Below are positions 1 through 8,296 of a stretch of DNA of 64,000 bases, in pieces. The first letter of the stretch is position 1; every line of letters begins with the position of its first letter. Source of the DNA: Pantoea trifolii (GTDB taxonomy: Bacteria; Pseudomonadota; Gammaproteobacteria; Enterobacterales; Enterobacteriaceae); NCBI RefSeq assembly GCF_024506435.1, contig NZ_JANIET010000001.1, positions 1,736,001 to 1,800,000 on the forward strand, read 5' to 3'. The translations under genes were made by a program, and so were the position numbers. Under the pieces are notes generated by a model, which did not search any database, had not been told where the DNA came from, and saw only the letters and a program-made list of their open reading frames with translations.

Positions 1-254
1 TTTTTGATCCGCAAACCGGCTATCCGCTTGATAACGAACTGCTGAGCGTGACGGTGATTTCCGATCGCTCAATTGATGGTGATATCTACACCACGCTGCT
101 CTACGGCATGGGCGTGGAGCAAGGGCTGGCTTATCTCGCTGACCAGCCCGACATCGACGCGGTTTTCGTTACGCGCGATCGGCAGATCATCTGCTCCTCG
201 CCGCATCATTTCCACTTCCAGCAGCTCGATTTCGACTGGCAGCTGCGTTACTGA
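1..254 (+). CDS. ApbE-like FAD:protein FMN transferase, C-terminal part (cut by window edge)
   Basis: The reading frame is open from the window edge to a TGA at 252-254. The translation contains FDPQTGYPLDNELLSVTV, which matches the conserved stretch near the end of ApbE proteins, followed by a metal-site-like aspartate in SIDGD. ApbE enzymes attach FMN through a phosphoester bond to Thr/Ser of flavoproteins such as Rnf/Nqr subunits and FMN-containing fumarate or acrylate reductases. The fragment could be a free enzyme or the last domain of a larger flavoprotein; the window cannot decide. Its last 7 bases overlap the end of the convergent dcuR gene, leaving no room for an intergenic terminator. 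Confidence 0.75.
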   Translation, partial: FDPQTGYPLDNELLSVTVISDRSIDGDIYTTLLYGMGVEQGLAYLADQPDIDAVFVTRDRQIICSSPHHFHFQQLDFDWQLRY

Positions 255-967
255 CAATATTGCTGCAGCAGCGAATGGTATTCCGGCTGCAGGCGATAGC
301 GGTACACCGGACGACCGGTCGCGCCATAGTGAATGCTGGTAAACAGAATATTAATCTGCGCCAGCCAAATCAGGTATTTACGGCAGGATACGCGCGAGAT
401 ATTCACTTCAGCCGCCAGCTCATCGGTGGAGAATTCGTGCCCCGGATGCGCATCAATCCACTGACACAGTGTTCGCAGTGTTTGCGGCGTTAAGCCTTTT
501 GGCAGGCGCTTGTTGTCGTGCTGCGTCGCCGGGCTGCCGTGAATCAGCAGATCCACATCCGCTTGCTGATAGTAATGCTGATTGTCCATCAGCGACTTCT
601 TCTGCCGCCAGCCGGTCAGCGCCTCTTCAAAACGTGGGAACTGGAACGGTTTGATCAGGTAATCGACCACGCCGTAGTGCAGCGAGGTTTTGATATTCTC
701 CGCATCGGCGGCAGACGAAATGATGATCACTTCCACCGCGCTCTGCGCCGTGCGCAGCTCCGGCAACAGATCGAGACCATTCTCCTGCTGCATATAGATA
801 TCCAGCAGCACCAGATCGACCGCGGTATCGCTGTTGAACAGGATCTCTTTCGCCTGCTTCAAGGTTGAGGCGGTGCCACAACAGTGGAAGCCCTGAATTT
901 GGCCGATATACGCGCGATTAAGCTCGGCGACCATGGCGTCATCATCGACCACTAACACATTGATCAT
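248..967 (-). CDS. dcuR: Response regulator DcuR (C4-dicarboxylate sensing)
   Basis: This is a 239-residue protein, the length of E. coli DcuR and similar along its whole length. Residues 1-120 are a receiver domain with the acidic pair DDD near residue 8, the phosphoacceptor in LVLLDIYMQ and the conserved lysine in YLIKPF. The C-terminal half is the CitB-type helix-turn-helix region (TPQTLRTLCQWIDAH and NISRVSCRKYL). In E. coli, DcuR activates fumarate respiration and C4-dicarboxylate transport genes when phosphorylated by DcuS. Its start overlaps the dcuS stop by 4 bases (ATGA), so the two are translationally coupled. None of the usual targets (dcuB, frdABCD, dctA) is inside the window. Confidence 0.95.
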   Translation of the reverse strand: MINVLVVDDDAMVAELNRAYIGQIQGFHCCGTASTLKQAKEILFNSDTAVDLVLLDIYMQQENGLDLLPELRTAQSAVEVIIISSAADAENIKTSLHYGVVDYLIKPFQFPRFEEALTGWRQKKSLMDNQHYYQQADVDLLIHGSPATQHDNKRLPKGLTPQTLRTLCQWIDAHPGHEFSTDELAAEVNISRVSCRKYLIWLAQINILFTSIHYGATGRPVYRYRLQPEYHSLLQQYCQ

Positions 968-2589
968 GCGGATTGGTTTCCTCCATCCCAGGGAAGTTGG
1001 ACTAAAAATTGGGTAAACACGCCGGGTTCTGACTCGACACTCACGCTGCCACCGATATTTTCGGTTTGCTGCTGCAGCAGAAACAGCCCGACACCACGGT
1101 TTTCACCTTTAGTGGAGAAGCCTTTTTCGAAAATGGTACTGAGATGATCGGCTTCAATGCCCGGACCATCATCACTCACTTCGCAGGTCAGCCAACCGTT
1201 TTGATAGTGCAGCATCACGTGAATCTCGCCTTCTACCTGCTCGCTCATTGCATCCAGCGCATTCTCAATCAGATTGCCGATCACCGTAATCAGCGCCGCC
1301 ATCTGCTGCTCATTGCCGCTGTCGGGCAGGAAGCTGGCATCGCTGATGGTCAGGCGATGGCCGCCATCCGATGCGCGATTGATTTTGCTCAGCAAGAAAC
1401 CGGCAATCACCGGCGACTTAATTTTATCGAGCAGGAAACCGATCTCCGTCTGGTAATTATTGGCGGTTTTGAGAATGTAGCTTTCCACCTGCGTGTAGTT
1501 TTTCATGTGCAGCAGGCCGAGAATCACATGCAGCTTGTTCATAAACTCGTGTGAGCGCTCACGCAGCGCATCGACGTAGTTTACCATGCCCGTCAGGCGC
1601 TGCATCAGTTGACTGATTTCCGTCTTGTCCCTGAAGGTACAAACCGCGCCGATAATCCGTCCCTGGCTGCGCACCGGCACGGTATTACTCAGCAACACGC
1701 GGCCATTCACATTTAACTCTTCATCACGCCGTGCGCGCCCGCTGTGCAGCACATCCTGCAGATGATCGTTGATCACCGAGGCATCGTAGATGCGGTCGCC
1801 ACTGATGGTGCCCATCGAATCATTCAGCAGCGAGCGCGCCGCCTGATTGACCAGCGTCATCTGCGCCTGATCGTCCATTGCCACTACGCCTTCTTTTAGC
1901 GAATTGAGAATCGCCTGGCGCTGTTCAAACAGGGTGGAAATTTCGTAGGGTTCAAGGCCAAACAGGATGCGCTTCAGCACGCGTACCAGTACAAAGGTGC
2001 CGATGGCGCCTGCAAAGGTGCCAATCAGGATAGTCCACAAGATGCTCCAGCGGCTTTGGTTTATCTGATCGGTAACGGCACTGAGTGAAATGCCCACTAC
2101 CACGACACCAATCTGCTTATGCTGCGCATTATAGACCGGCGTATAGACGCGCATTGCCCGGCCCAGCACGCCTTGATTGACGGAGACATTTTCATGACCG
2201 CGTATCGCGGGCTCAATATCTGTGCCAATAAAGTGCTGGCCGATGAGTTCAGGATTCAGGTGCGAATAACGGATGGTATCCATGTTGGTAACCACCACAA
2301 ACAGCAGGTTATTGCTCTCCTGCACGGCTTTAGCAATAGGTTGGATGCTGGTGGCATTTGGCGGCAATATCAGCGCGCGCTGAATTTCAGGAAATTTGGC
2401 CAATGTGCGCGCCACCGCCATCGCTTTGTCCTCCAGCTGCGCGCGGGTCGCGGCGCCAATCTGGAAGAAATAGAACATATGCACGCTGAGCAGCACCAGC
2501 ACAATCACCGCGCTGAGCATCAGAGTGACCAGCGTATTGAGCTTCATCGGCTGCTTGCGCGCCGCGATTCCTTGCTGTGAAGAAGACAT
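964..2589 (-). CDS. dcuS: Sensor histidine kinase DcuS (C4-dicarboxylate sensing)
   Basis: 541 residues, close to the 543 of E. coli DcuS. The order is a first membrane helix (about 19-42), a periplasmic PAS/CACHE-type sensor domain, a second helix (about 181-205), a cytoplasmic PAS (about 220-325), the phosphorylation box around His347 (RSHEFMNKLH) and a C-terminal ATPase domain with N box NLIENALDAM and glycine boxes. The fumarate-binding residues known in E. coli DcuS, Arg107, His110 and Arg147, fall at the same numbers here (IRYSH and RAMRVYT). The kinase therefore probably still recognises C4-dicarboxylates. It is the first gene of a dcuS-dcuR operon. The start at 2589 is preceded by a purine-rich GGAGGAGAAG-like stretch with somewhat long context, so it is likely but not proven. 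Confidence 0.94.
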   Translation of the reverse strand: MSSSQQGIAARKQPMKLNTLVTLMLSAVIVLVLLSVHMFYFFQIGAATRAQLEDKAMAVARTLAKFPEIQRALILPPNATSIQPIAKAVQESNNLLFVVVTNMDTIRYSHLNPELIGQHFIGTDIEPAIRGHENVSVNQGVLGRAMRVYTPVYNAQHKQIGVVVVGISLSAVTDQINQSRWSILWTILIGTFAGAIGTFVLVRVLKRILFGLEPYEISTLFEQRQAILNSLKEGVVAMDDQAQMTLVNQAARSLLNDSMGTISGDRIYDASVINDHLQDVLHSGRARRDEELNVNGRVLLSNTVPVRSQGRIIGAVCTFRDKTEISQLMQRLTGMVNYVDALRERSHEFMNKLHVILGLLHMKNYTQVESYILKTANNYQTEIGFLLDKIKSPVIAGFLLSKINRASDGGHRLTISDASFLPDSGNEQQMAALITVIGNLIENALDAMSEQVEGEIHVMLHYQNGWLTCEVSDDGPGIEADHLSTIFEKGFSTKGENRGVGLFLLQQQTENIGGSVSVESEPGVFTQFLVQLPWDGGNQSA

Positions 2590-2656
2590 GATCGCTCTCG
2601 GAGGAGAAGAGGGCGTGTATTATGACGGATAAACCGCAGAAGGTCGCGTATCACGT

Positions 2657-2680
2657 AGGGTCGCCATTCATGGCGACCCT
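2657..2680. repeat. Palindromic intergenic repeat (GGTCGCCAT type)
   Basis: Arms AGGGTCGCCAT and ATGGCGACCCT pair perfectly around a TC centre. It lies between the start of dcuS and the end of msrA. The same palindrome, flanked on one side by GTAGGG, recurs at 7411, 22302, 27629 and 43337, always between genes. Confidence 0.85.
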
Positions 2681-2697
2681 CTGAACTCACGCGGGAA

Positions 2698-3234
2698 TTA
2701 ACTCGATTTAACCCGGTTAGCAAAACTCTTACGCAGCTTCTGCAGTTTAGGTGGGATCACCGCCATGCAGTAACCGTTGCGCTGACCTGCGCCTTCCCAA
2801 TAATCCTGATGATAACCCTCTGCCGCATACCACTCTTTCAGCGGCTCAATGGTGGTAACCACTGGATCGCTCAGACTTTCCTGCGCACGCGCAATCGCGG
2901 CAATCGCTTCGGCTTCCTGCTCAGCATTCGCCGGGAAAATCGCCGAACGATATTGCGTGCCCACATCGTTGCCCTGGCGGTTCAGCGTAGTGGGATCGTG
3001 GGTGGCGAAGCTGATATCCAGCAGATCGCCATATTTCACCTGCTCCGGATCGAAACCGATGCGAATCGCTTCGGCATGGCCGGTCGCGCCGCTGCACACC
3101 TGCTCGTAGGTGGGGTTTGGACGAGCGCCGCCGGTATAACCACTCTCGACTGACTCGACGCCAATCACATCTTTAAACACTGCTTCAGTACACCAGAAAC
3201 AGCCACCAGCGATCACCGCATATTCGGTTGCCAT
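2698..3234 (-). CDS. msrA: Peptide methionine sulfoxide reductase MsrA
   Basis: 178 residues. The signature GGCFWC lies at residues 10-15, with Cys12 as the catalytic cysteine. The family blocks SGYTGG, GHAEAIRIGFDP and GTQYRS follow, and a further cysteine in NGYCMAVIPPK may serve as the resolving cysteine. MsrA reduces methionine-S-sulfoxide in proteins and free methionine, repairing oxidative damage in the cytoplasm. The protein is shorter than E. coli MsrA (212 residues), so it may be a second copy rather than the direct orthologue. An AGGAG ribosome site precedes the ATG. Confidence 0.93.
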   Translation of the reverse strand: MATEYAVIAGGCFWCTEAVFKDVIGVESVESGYTGGARPNPTYEQVCSGATGHAEAIRIGFDPEQVKYGDLLDISFATHDPTTLNRQGNDVGTQYRSAIFPANAEQEAEAIAAIARAQESLSDPVVTTIEPLKEWYAAEGYHQDYWEGAGQRNGYCMAVIPPKLQKLRKSFANRVKSS

Positions 3235-3297
3235 TATATCTACTCCTGTCAGGGCGAAAGGTTAAAAATGGGGGCAAGCCCATATCAATTCAAGCAG

Positions 3298-3852
3298 TTA
3301 AATTAACATTTCTGGCTTAAAGTCGCTGCGCTTGTCGAGCCGCAAATTGCTCATCACATTAAAGCGTCCTTCGCCGGTATAGTGCAGCGTCGGTGGAAAC
3401 TCCGGTGTTTCCGCCACATGTGCTTTGACGATCTCAAAGATAAAGAAGTTGTAGTTATCCACCATTGAATCGTCATACAGCTGGCACTCAAAGCTGGCAA
3501 AGCACTCGTCAATCAACGGCGCATTGACCACGCTGGCCGGTTCGGGCGTCAGGTTAAAGGCATCAAACTTGTCGAGGCGATCGCCATGGCTGTTACCGAT
3601 CGCTACCACGCTATCCACCAGATTGGCCGACGGCACGTTAATCACGCACTGACCGCTTTGGCGAATCAATTCATGGCTGTAATTGCCGCCGGCAATCATG
3701 CAGCCAACCAGCGACGGCGAGAACTCCAGAATGGTGTGCCAGCCGAGCGTCATGATGTCGCGGTGATCCTCAAACTGTGAACTCAGCAGCACCACCGGAC
3801 CCGGCTCCAGATATTTGCGCGCTTTACTCACCGGAAAGTCGATTTTATGCAT
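3298..3852 (-). CDS. Flavin reductase-like domain protein
   Basis: 184 residues beginning MHKIDFPVSKARKYLEPGPV, with the split-barrel FMN-binding flavin reductase fold suggested by VVLLSSQFEDHRDIMTLGW and the mid-domain blocks NVPSANLVDSVVAIG and FASFECQL. Members of this family bind FMN and either reduce free flavin or act as small flavoprotein oxidoreductases; the substrate is unknown. An AGGAGA ribosome site lies before the ATG. It is transcribed in the same direction as msrA, 63 bases upstream of it, so the two could form a small redox unit. Confidence 0.8.
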   Translation of the reverse strand: MHKIDFPVSKARKYLEPGPVVLLSSQFEDHRDIMTLGWHTILEFSPSLVGCMIAGGNYSHELIRQSGQCVINVPSANLVDSVVAIGNSHGDRLDKFDAFNLTPEPASVVNAPLIDECFASFECQLYDDSMVDNYNFFIFEIVKAHVAETPEFPPTLHYTGEGRFNVMSNLRLDKRSDFKPEMLI

Positions 3853-3958
3853 CGGGATTCTCCTGTTGTAGGTACAGATGTTCTAAGTGTAGCTGCCACC
3901 CTTTACTGGGCTGGCAATTCACGGCATGTTAATGCGTCATCTTATCTGGAGCTGTTTT

Positions 3959-4462
3959 ATGGAATCTGCGTGCGCGTCCACATCTCGTCCTGTGTTGCAT
4001 CTGCTGTGCGGTAAAATTGCGGCTGGAAAATCGACGCTGGCTCATCAGCTGGCGCAGCAAACCGGTGCGGTGATCATTAGCGAAGATGCGTGGCTGGCGC
4101 ATCTGTTTGCCGAAGAGATGCAGGATGTGGCGGATTACGTGCGCTGTGCCGGTAAACTGCGTAACGCGATGACGCCGCATCTGATTTCGCTATTACAGTG
4201 TGGCGTGTCGGTGGTGCTGGATTTCCCCGCCAATACCGTGGCTCAACGCCAGTGGATGAAGGCGGTGATCCACAGCGCCGAGGCTGAACATCAACTGCAT
4301 TTCCTCGATGTGTCCGATGAACTGTGCAAATCGCGGCTGCACGCGCGCAATGCATCCGGCCAGCACGACTTCGCCGCCACCGATGCGCAGTTTGCGTTGA
4401 TCAGCAGCTATTTCGTCGCGCCACACAGCGATGAAGGGTTTAACGTGGTGAATCACCGTTAA
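3959..4462 (+). CDS. Small P-loop kinase-like ATPase
   Basis: 167 residues from the chosen ATG. A Walker A motif GKIAAGKS lies at residues 18-25, and a downstream block VVLDFPANT resembles the second motif of zeta-toxin or gluconate/shikimate-kinase-like P-loop enzymes, which phosphorylate small molecules. The substrate is not evident. An upstream in-frame ATG at 3926 would add 11 residues. The ATG at 3959 is preferred because a TGGAGC ribosome site sits 6 bases before it. It is followed 19 bases later by the nitronate monooxygenase gene and may be co-transcribed with it. Confidence 0.7.
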   Translation: MESACASTSRPVLHLLCGKIAAGKSTLAHQLAQQTGAVIISEDAWLAHLFAEEMQDVADYVRCAGKLRNAMTPHLISLLQCGVSVVLDFPANTVAQRQWMKAVIHSAEAEHQLHFLDVSDELCKSRLHARNASGQHDFAATDAQFALISSYFVAPHSDEGFNVVNHR

Positions 4463-4481
4463 TTAAGCAGGGAGGCAAAAA

Positions 4482-5540
4482 ATGAATTATCCGCTGTGCC
4501 AGAAGCTTAACCTCACTTATCCGATCATTCAGGCGCCAATGGCCGGCGTCTCCACGCCGGAGCTGGCGGCGGCGGTGAGTAACAGCGGCGCGCTGGGATC
4601 GATCAGCGTGGGTGCCTCAACGCCGCAGCAGGCGGAGATGATGATCCGTAAAACGCGCGCACTGACCTCCGCCCCCATCAACGTCAACGTTTTTTGTCAC
4701 GCGCCGGTGCAGCGCGATCCGCAGCTAGAACAGGCGTGGATCGCTCGCTTTCAGCCGGTGTTTGCTCGTTATGAGGCGACACCGCCGGATGCGCTGTCGG
4801 AGATTTACCAAACGTTTGTCGATAATGAGGCGATGCTGGAGGTGCTGCTGGCGACCGCGCCAGCCGCAGTGAGTTTCCACTTTGGTTTGCCGTCTGCCGC
4901 TTTCGTACAGCGCTTGAAAGGTCGCGGCATTATCACACTGGCGAGCGCTACCAGTATGCGCGAAGCCCAGGCGATTGAAGCCGCCGACATCGATTTTATT
5001 GTGGCGCAGGGCATTGAGGCGGGCGGGCATCGCGGGATATTCCAGCCTGCAGGCGACGATCAGCAGCTCAGCACCTTTACGCTGCTGCAGGCGATTCGCC
5101 AGATTTCGCGACTACCGGTGATTGCTGCCGGTGGCGTGATGGATGGCGCGGGCATTGCCGCCATGCTCAAGCTGGGCGCAGCGGGTGTGCAGCCGGGCAC
5201 CGCGTTTATCTTGTGCCCGGAATCCGCTGCCAATGCGGCGTATCGTCAGGCGCTGAAAAGCGAGCAGGCCAACAGCACCGAGATGATCGCCGCCATCTCT
5301 GGCCGCTCGGCAAGATGTCTCACCAACGATTTTTGCCATCTGACGCGCGAATTTGCGCAGGAATCCATTCCCCCTTATCCACTCACCTATGCGTTGGGCA
5401 AAGCCCTCGCCGCCGCAGCGGCTGCCAAAGGTGCACAGGGTTTTGGCGCGCAGTGGGCCGGACAGGGCGCGGCGCTGGCGCGGGAAATGCCGGCTAGCGA
5501 GTTAGTTAATAGGCTGGTGGCGGAGTGGCAGGCGGCGTAA
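4482..5540 (+). CDS. Nitronate monooxygenase-type flavoprotein
   Basis: 352 residues forming a TIM-barrel FMN protein of the 2-nitropropane dioxygenase family. The N-terminal block YPIIQAPMAGVSTPELAAAV, the HFGLPS block, the glycine-rich QGIEAGGHRG motif and the late block VIAAGGVMDGAGIAAML are all present, as in class I enzymes. These flavin enzymes oxidise alkyl nitronates such as propionate 3-nitronate with oxygen, a detoxification role. A GGGAGG ribosome site precedes the ATG. A short GC stem (GGCGGC, 5531-5536, with GCCGCC, 5546-5551) overlaps the stop and may help end transcription towards the convergent LysR gene. Confidence 0.88.
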   Translation: MNYPLCQKLNLTYPIIQAPMAGVSTPELAAAVSNSGALGSISVGASTPQQAEMMIRKTRALTSAPINVNVFCHAPVQRDPQLEQAWIARFQPVFARYEATPPDALSEIYQTFVDNEAMLEVLLATAPAAVSFHFGLPSAAFVQRLKGRGIITLASATSMREAQAIEAADIDFIVAQGIEAGGHRGIFQPAGDDQQLSTFTLLQAIRQISRLPVIAAGGVMDGAGIAAMLKLGAAGVQPGTAFILCPESAANAAYRQALKSEQANSTEMIAAISGRSARCLTNDFCHLTREFAQESIPPYPLTYALGKALAAAAAAKGAQGFGAQWAGQGAALAREMPASELVNRLVAEWQAA

Positions 5541-5554
5541 TGTTAGCCGCCCCA

Positions 5555-6481
5555 TTAATCATCAAAGCGGTAGGCTTTCTCCATGATGCTGTTGGCCATC
5601 AGGGTTTTAATCCATTCAGTGGGTTCCCGTTTACCGCTGCGTTTGTGTGAATAGATTTTCACGGTGAACCTTGGCGCGGGAAACGGCAGCCGGAATGAGG
5701 TGACATCGGCAGCGTGTTTGATTTTACTGGCGACGAAGGAGGGGATCGCCATCAGCAATTCACTTTCCGCGATAATAAAGGGCGCGCTCAGCATGGATGG
5801 CGTTCTAATGGCAATGCGGCGCTTAAGACCCAGGCGCGCAAGATGGGAATCCAGCAATCCCTGCTTTTCATTCCACGGCGTCACGACCAGATGTCCGGCG
5901 GCAAGATAGTCATCAAGATTCAAGCTGCTGCGTCGCATATTGGCAATCACAATAAACTCATCACTGAATAAATCGGTCTCTTCCAGATCGGGATGATGCA
6001 TGCCGTCCGGCTCGCTAAAACTCAGCGCCATATCGATTTCACCAGCGAGTAATTCAATCAGCGCCGGATTATGTGGCAAATGGCAGAGTTCAAAACTCAG
6101 GTTGGGTGCCGTATTGGTCAGCGCATTCATCAGGCCCGGAAACACGCAAAAAGCGGTGTAATCCGTTACCGCAATTCGAAAACAGTCATCGCTGGTCAGG
6201 GGATCAAATGGCTGCATTGGGCTGAGATGCCGATTTAACCCGCTTAGCGTTTCGGCAATATAGGGCGCCAGTTGGCAGGCGTAGACGCTGGGACACATTT
6301 TGTGGCCTTCGCGGTAGAACAGCGGATCTTTAAAAAAATCACGTAGTCGTGACAGCGCGTGGCTAAGTGCCGAGGTACTCAAACTGAGTTCAATCGCCGC
6401 CAGCCTGACCGAACGGTGCCTGAAAACTGCGTCGAAAACGGGGAGAAGATTCAAGTCCAGTCGACGCAGCACATGATGCAT
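5555..6481 (-). CDS. LysR-family transcriptional regulator
   Basis: About 308 residues. The N-terminal winged helix-turn-helix is seen as RLDLNLLPVFDAVFRHRSVRLAAIELSLSTSALSHALSRLR, interrupted here only for description, followed by the periplasmic-binding-like effector domain (residues about 90-300). It resembles the NodD/LeuO-like LysR group by its DLNLLPVFDAV opening. An upstream GTG at 6490 is possible, but the ATG at 6481 has an AGGTGA ribosome site 6 bases away. It is divergent from the acetyltransferase gene across about 95 bases, so that gene is the most likely target. Confidence 0.85.
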   Translation of the reverse strand: MHHVLRRLDLNLLPVFDAVFRHRSVRLAAIELSLSTSALSHALSRLRDFFKDPLFYREGHKMCPSVYACQLAPYIAETLSGLNRHLSPMQPFDPLTSDDCFRIAVTDYTAFCVFPGLMNALTNTAPNLSFELCHLPHNPALIELLAGEIDMALSFSEPDGMHHPDLEETDLFSDEFIVIANMRRSSLNLDDYLAAGHLVVTPWNEKQGLLDSHLARLGLKRRIAIRTPSMLSAPFIIAESELLMAIPSFVASKIKHAADVTSFRLPFPAPRFTVKIYSHKRSGKREPTEWIKTLMANSIMEKAYRFDD

Positions 6482-6576
6482 GAAATTCACCTATCATTGA
6501 TTTTATTGCACTTATTTCATCGAACAATACCCATTATGCTGAGCAGCATCAATCTGATTAAGAAAGAAAATAATGC

Positions 6577-7080
6577 ATGAAGATGACTATTCGACCAGCC
6601 AATCCTGAAGACGCGGACGCTATCTACAGCATGATTGCTGAGTTGTCGGTGTATGAGCATGGATTGCAGCAGTCAGTGACGACTGCAGAAGAGATCAGAG
6701 CGATGCTTTTCAATCCCGACAGTAATAGCGAAGCGCTGATGTGCGAGATTGATGGCTCAACCGCCGGTTATGCGGTGATTACGCGTAGCTACTCGGCGTG
6801 GCTGGGGCGTCGCGGGATGTATATGGAGGATTTGTACTTCTCGCCCAATTTTCGTGGCCTGGGCGCTGGCAAAGCGCTGCTGCAGTATGTCGCGCAGCAC
6901 GCGGTCAATCACCAGTGTAATCGTATTGAGTGGAGTGCATTAGATTGGGATCAGTCCGCCAGAGAGTTCTATCTCAGTATTGATGCGCTGCCGTTAAATG
7001 AGTGGGTGCGTTATCGACTCGACGGGGCGGCATTAGAGAAATTTGCTGCCGCCGCGCCGCAATCGGTGTTAGGGCTGTAA
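6577..7080 (+). CDS. GNAT-family N-acetyltransferase
   Basis: 167 residues of the single-domain GNAT fold. The acetyl-CoA pyrophosphate loop is FRGLGAGKALL, preceded by the strand MYMEDLYFSPN, as in spermidine/spermine and related amine acetyltransferases; the C-terminal block WDQSAREFY is also typical. The substrate is unknown, possibly a small amine. Two in-frame ATG codons (6577 and 6583) are possible, with no strong ribosome site for either. It is divergent from the LysR gene and is followed directly by a repeat-filled gap. Confidence 0.82.
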   Translation: MKMTIRPANPEDADAIYSMIAELSVYEHGLQQSVTTAEEIRAMLFNPDSNSEALMCEIDGSTAGYAVITRSYSAWLGRRGMYMEDLYFSPNFRGLGAGKALLQYVAQHAVNHQCNRIEWSALDWDQSAREFYLSIDALPLNEWVRYRLDGAALEKFAAAAPQSVLGL

Positions 7081-7087
7081 TTAATTT

Positions 7088-7437
7088 CGTAGGGTGCGCA
7101 TTCATGCGCACCTGGTCACTGTAAGTTTTAAATCCGGTGCGGGCGTTGACACATCTGCTGCGTCACGGGCCGTCCTCGCGCCGCTAACGCGGTGCCTTCG
7201 GCTTCCACGTCGTGCCAACGGACCGTTCGCGGATCGGCCGTCCAGGCCGGCCCCGAACTGCCTCACGCATCCATGCGCGAGGCTCCTGGCCCAACGTAAA
7301 AGCCTCAGCGCTGCGAATGGCCCTTTTGCCGCAGCAGACGTGTCAGCGCCTCTGTAAAATGTGCCCTTTTCAATAACACGCACTCGCCGTTGGCTTCAAT
7401 GACAAGCATTGGTCACCATAAATGGCGACCCTACGGA
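7088..7437. repeat. Composite repeat element of about 350 bases filling an intergenic gap
   Basis: Both ends carry CGTAGGGT in inverted orientation next to palindromes (GGTGCGCAT/ATGCGCACC at 7093-7112; GGTCACCAT/ATGGCGACC at 7411-7430). Inside is an imperfect inverted repeat: 7141-7165 pairs with 7327-7351, 21 of 25 positions by eye, with core TGACAC-TCTGCTGCG. Open frames on both strands across it match nothing recognisable and look like by-products of high GC. The whole gap between the acetyltransferase and the hydrolase is this element. Confidence 0.7.
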
Positions 7438-7438
7438 G

Positions 7439-8260
7439 TTATAGCGATTGCAGGAAGGTCAGCAAATCCGCGTTGAGCTGATCGGTATGCGTCACCGCAA
7501 AGCCGTGCGGTGCGTTGTCATACACTTTCAGCTGCGCACCGGCGATCATTTCGGCGGCAACTTTCCCGGTGGTTTCGAACGGAACGACCTGGTCATTGCT
7601 GCCGTGAATCACCAGCGTCGGTACGTCGATTTTCGCCATATCAGGACGGAAATCGGTCTCCGAGAAGGCGGTAACACAATCAATCGTGCCTTTCAGCGAG
7701 GCCAGCAGGGCAATATTCAACGTCTGCGTCAGCACGCCTTGTGAAACTGTTTGACCGGCATTAATGCCGTAGAACGGGGTCGCAAAATCACTGATGAACT
7801 GCGCGCGATCGTGACGTAAGCCCTGACGAATGCCTTCAAACACCGACAAATCGACGCCCGCCGGATAATCATCGGCCTTGCCGAAGATCGGTGTCACCGC
7901 GCCCAGCAGCACTAAGCTATCCACGCGGGCTGTGCCGTAATTGTTGATGTAGCGCGTCACATCGCCGCCACCCATCGAGAAACCCACCAGCGTGACGTTT
8001 TGCAGATCCAGATGGGTAATCAGGTCGTTGATGTCCGACGCGAAGGTGTCGTAGTTGTAGCCTTCCCACGGTTGGTCGGAACGACCAAAGCCACGGCGAT
8101 CAAACGCGATAACGCGATAACCTTTCTCCGCCAGGAAATTCAGCTGGCAGTCCCACATATCGCCGTCGAGCGGCCAGCCGTGACTGAACAGCACCGGCTT
8201 GCCGGTACCCCAATCTTTGAAATAGATCTGCGTCCCATCCTGAGTGTTGAATGTGCTCAT
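7439..8260 (-). CDS. Alpha/beta hydrolase, cofactor-free haloperoxidase type
   Basis: 273 residues, the usual length for non-haem chloroperoxidases and aryl esterases. The nucleophile elbow GFSMGGG places the catalytic serine at residue 95, the acid is probably Asp223 (HGSNDQVVPF) and the base His252 (NAPHGF). The N-terminal blocks FSHGWPLDGDMW and FDRRGFGRSDQP fit the family. Members hydrolyse esters and, with carboxylate, perhydrolyse to give peracids that can halogenate; the natural substrate is generally unknown. It is transcribed on its own or as the distal gene after the MFS gene, 36 bases away. Confidence 0.88.
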   Translation of the reverse strand: MSTFNTQDGTQIYFKDWGTGKPVLFSHGWPLDGDMWDCQLNFLAEKGYRVIAFDRRGFGRSDQPWEGYNYDTFASDINDLITHLDLQNVTLVGFSMGGGDVTRYINNYGTARVDSLVLLGAVTPIFGKADDYPAGVDLSVFEGIRQGLRHDRAQFISDFATPFYGINAGQTVSQGVLTQTLNIALLASLKGTIDCVTAFSETDFRPDMAKIDVPTLVIHGSNDQVVPFETTGKVAAEMIAGAQLKVYDNAPHGFAVTHTDQLNADLLTFLQSL

Positions 8261-8296
8261 GTTCCAGCCTTATTGATGTCGATAGATGACAGCGCC

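Noticed and set aside
7094-7383. Open frames on both strands in the gap between the acetyltransferase and the haloperoxidase-type gene
   Set aside because: They run through palindromes and inverted repeats, have low-complexity Arg/Ala-rich translations and no ribosome sites.
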